DNA of 6,463 nucleotides from Candidatus Thorarchaeota archaeon (lineage in GTDB: Archaea > Asgardarchaeota > Thorarchaeia > Thorarchaeales > Thorarchaeaceae). The notes beneath the pieces are model-generated. The model saw nothing but the letters and a program-made list of their open reading frames with translations. It had not been told where the DNA came from and searched no databases. Numbering within the stretch: position 1 is the stretch's first letter; the number at the start of each line of letters is the position of its first letter. Where the stretch lies: assembly GCA_030642465.1 (NCBI GenBank), contig DAOWNS010000110.1:1-6463 (forward strand), in the 5' to 3' direction. Both the position numbers and the translations under genes were made by a program. This document shows positions 6,160-6,463 of this stretch, piece by piece.

Positions 6160-6164
6160 GGAGG
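6160..6164 (+). promoter_or_regulatory. Shine-Dalgarno GGAGG of the metallophosphoesterase-like gene
   Basis: GGAGG is 10 nt before ATG 6175. It is the strongest Shine-Dalgarno match in the window and fixes the start. Confidence 0.7.
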
Positions 6165-6174
6165 AAGTACTAAG

Positions 6175-6463
6175 ATGCGAATTTTCCTTGCATGCGATCC
6201 ACATGGCAGCCAACAGACTTGGGTGAAGATGTGTCAAGCTCCGAAAATCTTCAAGGCTGATGTTGCAATGATGTGCGGCGATTTGACCGGCAAGGCAATC
6301 ATGCCAATCATCCAAGAGAAGGAAAACCGGTGGTACGCACAGCCATATGGCAAGCGCAAGACGTTCAAGAAACAAAAAGACGTCGACCGGTTTTTTGCGT
6401 TCCAGAAAGATGCCGGCTTCTACCCCTACGTTATGACAACTGACGAGTTGGCTGCACTTAGAG
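6175..6463 (+). CDS. Metallophosphoesterase-like protein, N-terminal part (3' truncated by window edge)
   Basis: The frame is open from ATG 6175 to the window edge, giving 96 residues without a stop. The N terminus MRIFLACDPHGS is the first calcineurin-like phosphoesterase strand, with the D-x-H metal ligands at Asp8 and His10. GDLTGK (35-40) supplies the second motif, with Gly35 and Asp36. The later GNH[D/E] and histidine motifs lie beyond the window. Such enzymes use a two-metal site to cleave phosphomono- or diesters; this sequence does not show which. Residues 50-75 are unusually rich in Lys and Arg for this part of the fold. It is transcribed divergently from the nucleotidyltransferase-like gene and shares the 190-nt intergenic region with it. 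Confidence 0.78.
   Translation, partial: MRIFLACDPHGSQQTWVKMCQAPKIFKADVAMMCGDLTGKAIMPIIQEKENRWYAQPYGKRKTFKKQKDVDRFFAFQKDAGFYPYVMTTDELAALR

Noticed and set aside
6121..6375. 84-codon minus-strand frame at the right edge
   Set aside because: It overlaps the metallophosphoesterase-like gene, which has a strong GGAGG site and clear motifs; the minus-strand frame has neither.

Overview
The window looks archaeal. It has a tungsten/molybdopterin aldehyde:ferredoxin oxidoreductase beside an LLM-class (F420-type) flavin enzyme. Shine-Dalgarno sites are of the GGTGAT/GGAGG kind, three of the five visible starts plus-or-minus revision are TTG or GTG, and one gap carries an archaeal-style oligo-T tract. 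GC content is moderate and gene packing is tight. An Asgard lineage such as Thorarchaeota would fit, but that is an impression and not shown by the sequence. No rRNA, tRNA, CRISPR array, insertion sequence or other mobile element was seen.

Left part, plus strand (2-3188): the C-terminal part of an aldehyde:ferredoxin oxidoreductase (AOR) family protein, cut by the window edge; then an LLM-class oxidoreductase resembling methylenetetrahydromethanopterin reductase; then a 12-helix MFS transporter. The gaps are 62 and 41 nt, so the three may be co-transcribed.

Middle and right part, minus strand (3203-5984, read right to left): a nucleotidyltransferase-fold protein, a DUF917 / S-methyl-thiohydantoin-desulfurase-like protein, and an Asp/Glu/hydantoin racemase family protein. 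The gaps are 45 and 58 nt, with a T-rich tract in the second gap that could reduce expression of the racemase. This set converges on the MFS gene, with only 14 nt between the stop codons.

Right edge: a 190-nt divergent intergenic region (5985-6174) with a TATA-like element and an 8-bp inverted repeat separates the minus-strand set from the start of a metallophosphoesterase-like gene that runs off the window.

Working model (inference): the DUF917 protein and the racemase form a small hydantoin-type or cyclic-amide processing pair, with the neighbouring MFS protein as a possible substrate or product transporter and the AOR/LLM enzymes as possible redox partners. No hyuA/hyuB-type hydantoinase or oxoprolinase genes lie in the window, so the substrate is open. 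The individual families are all known; what merits checking is their combination.
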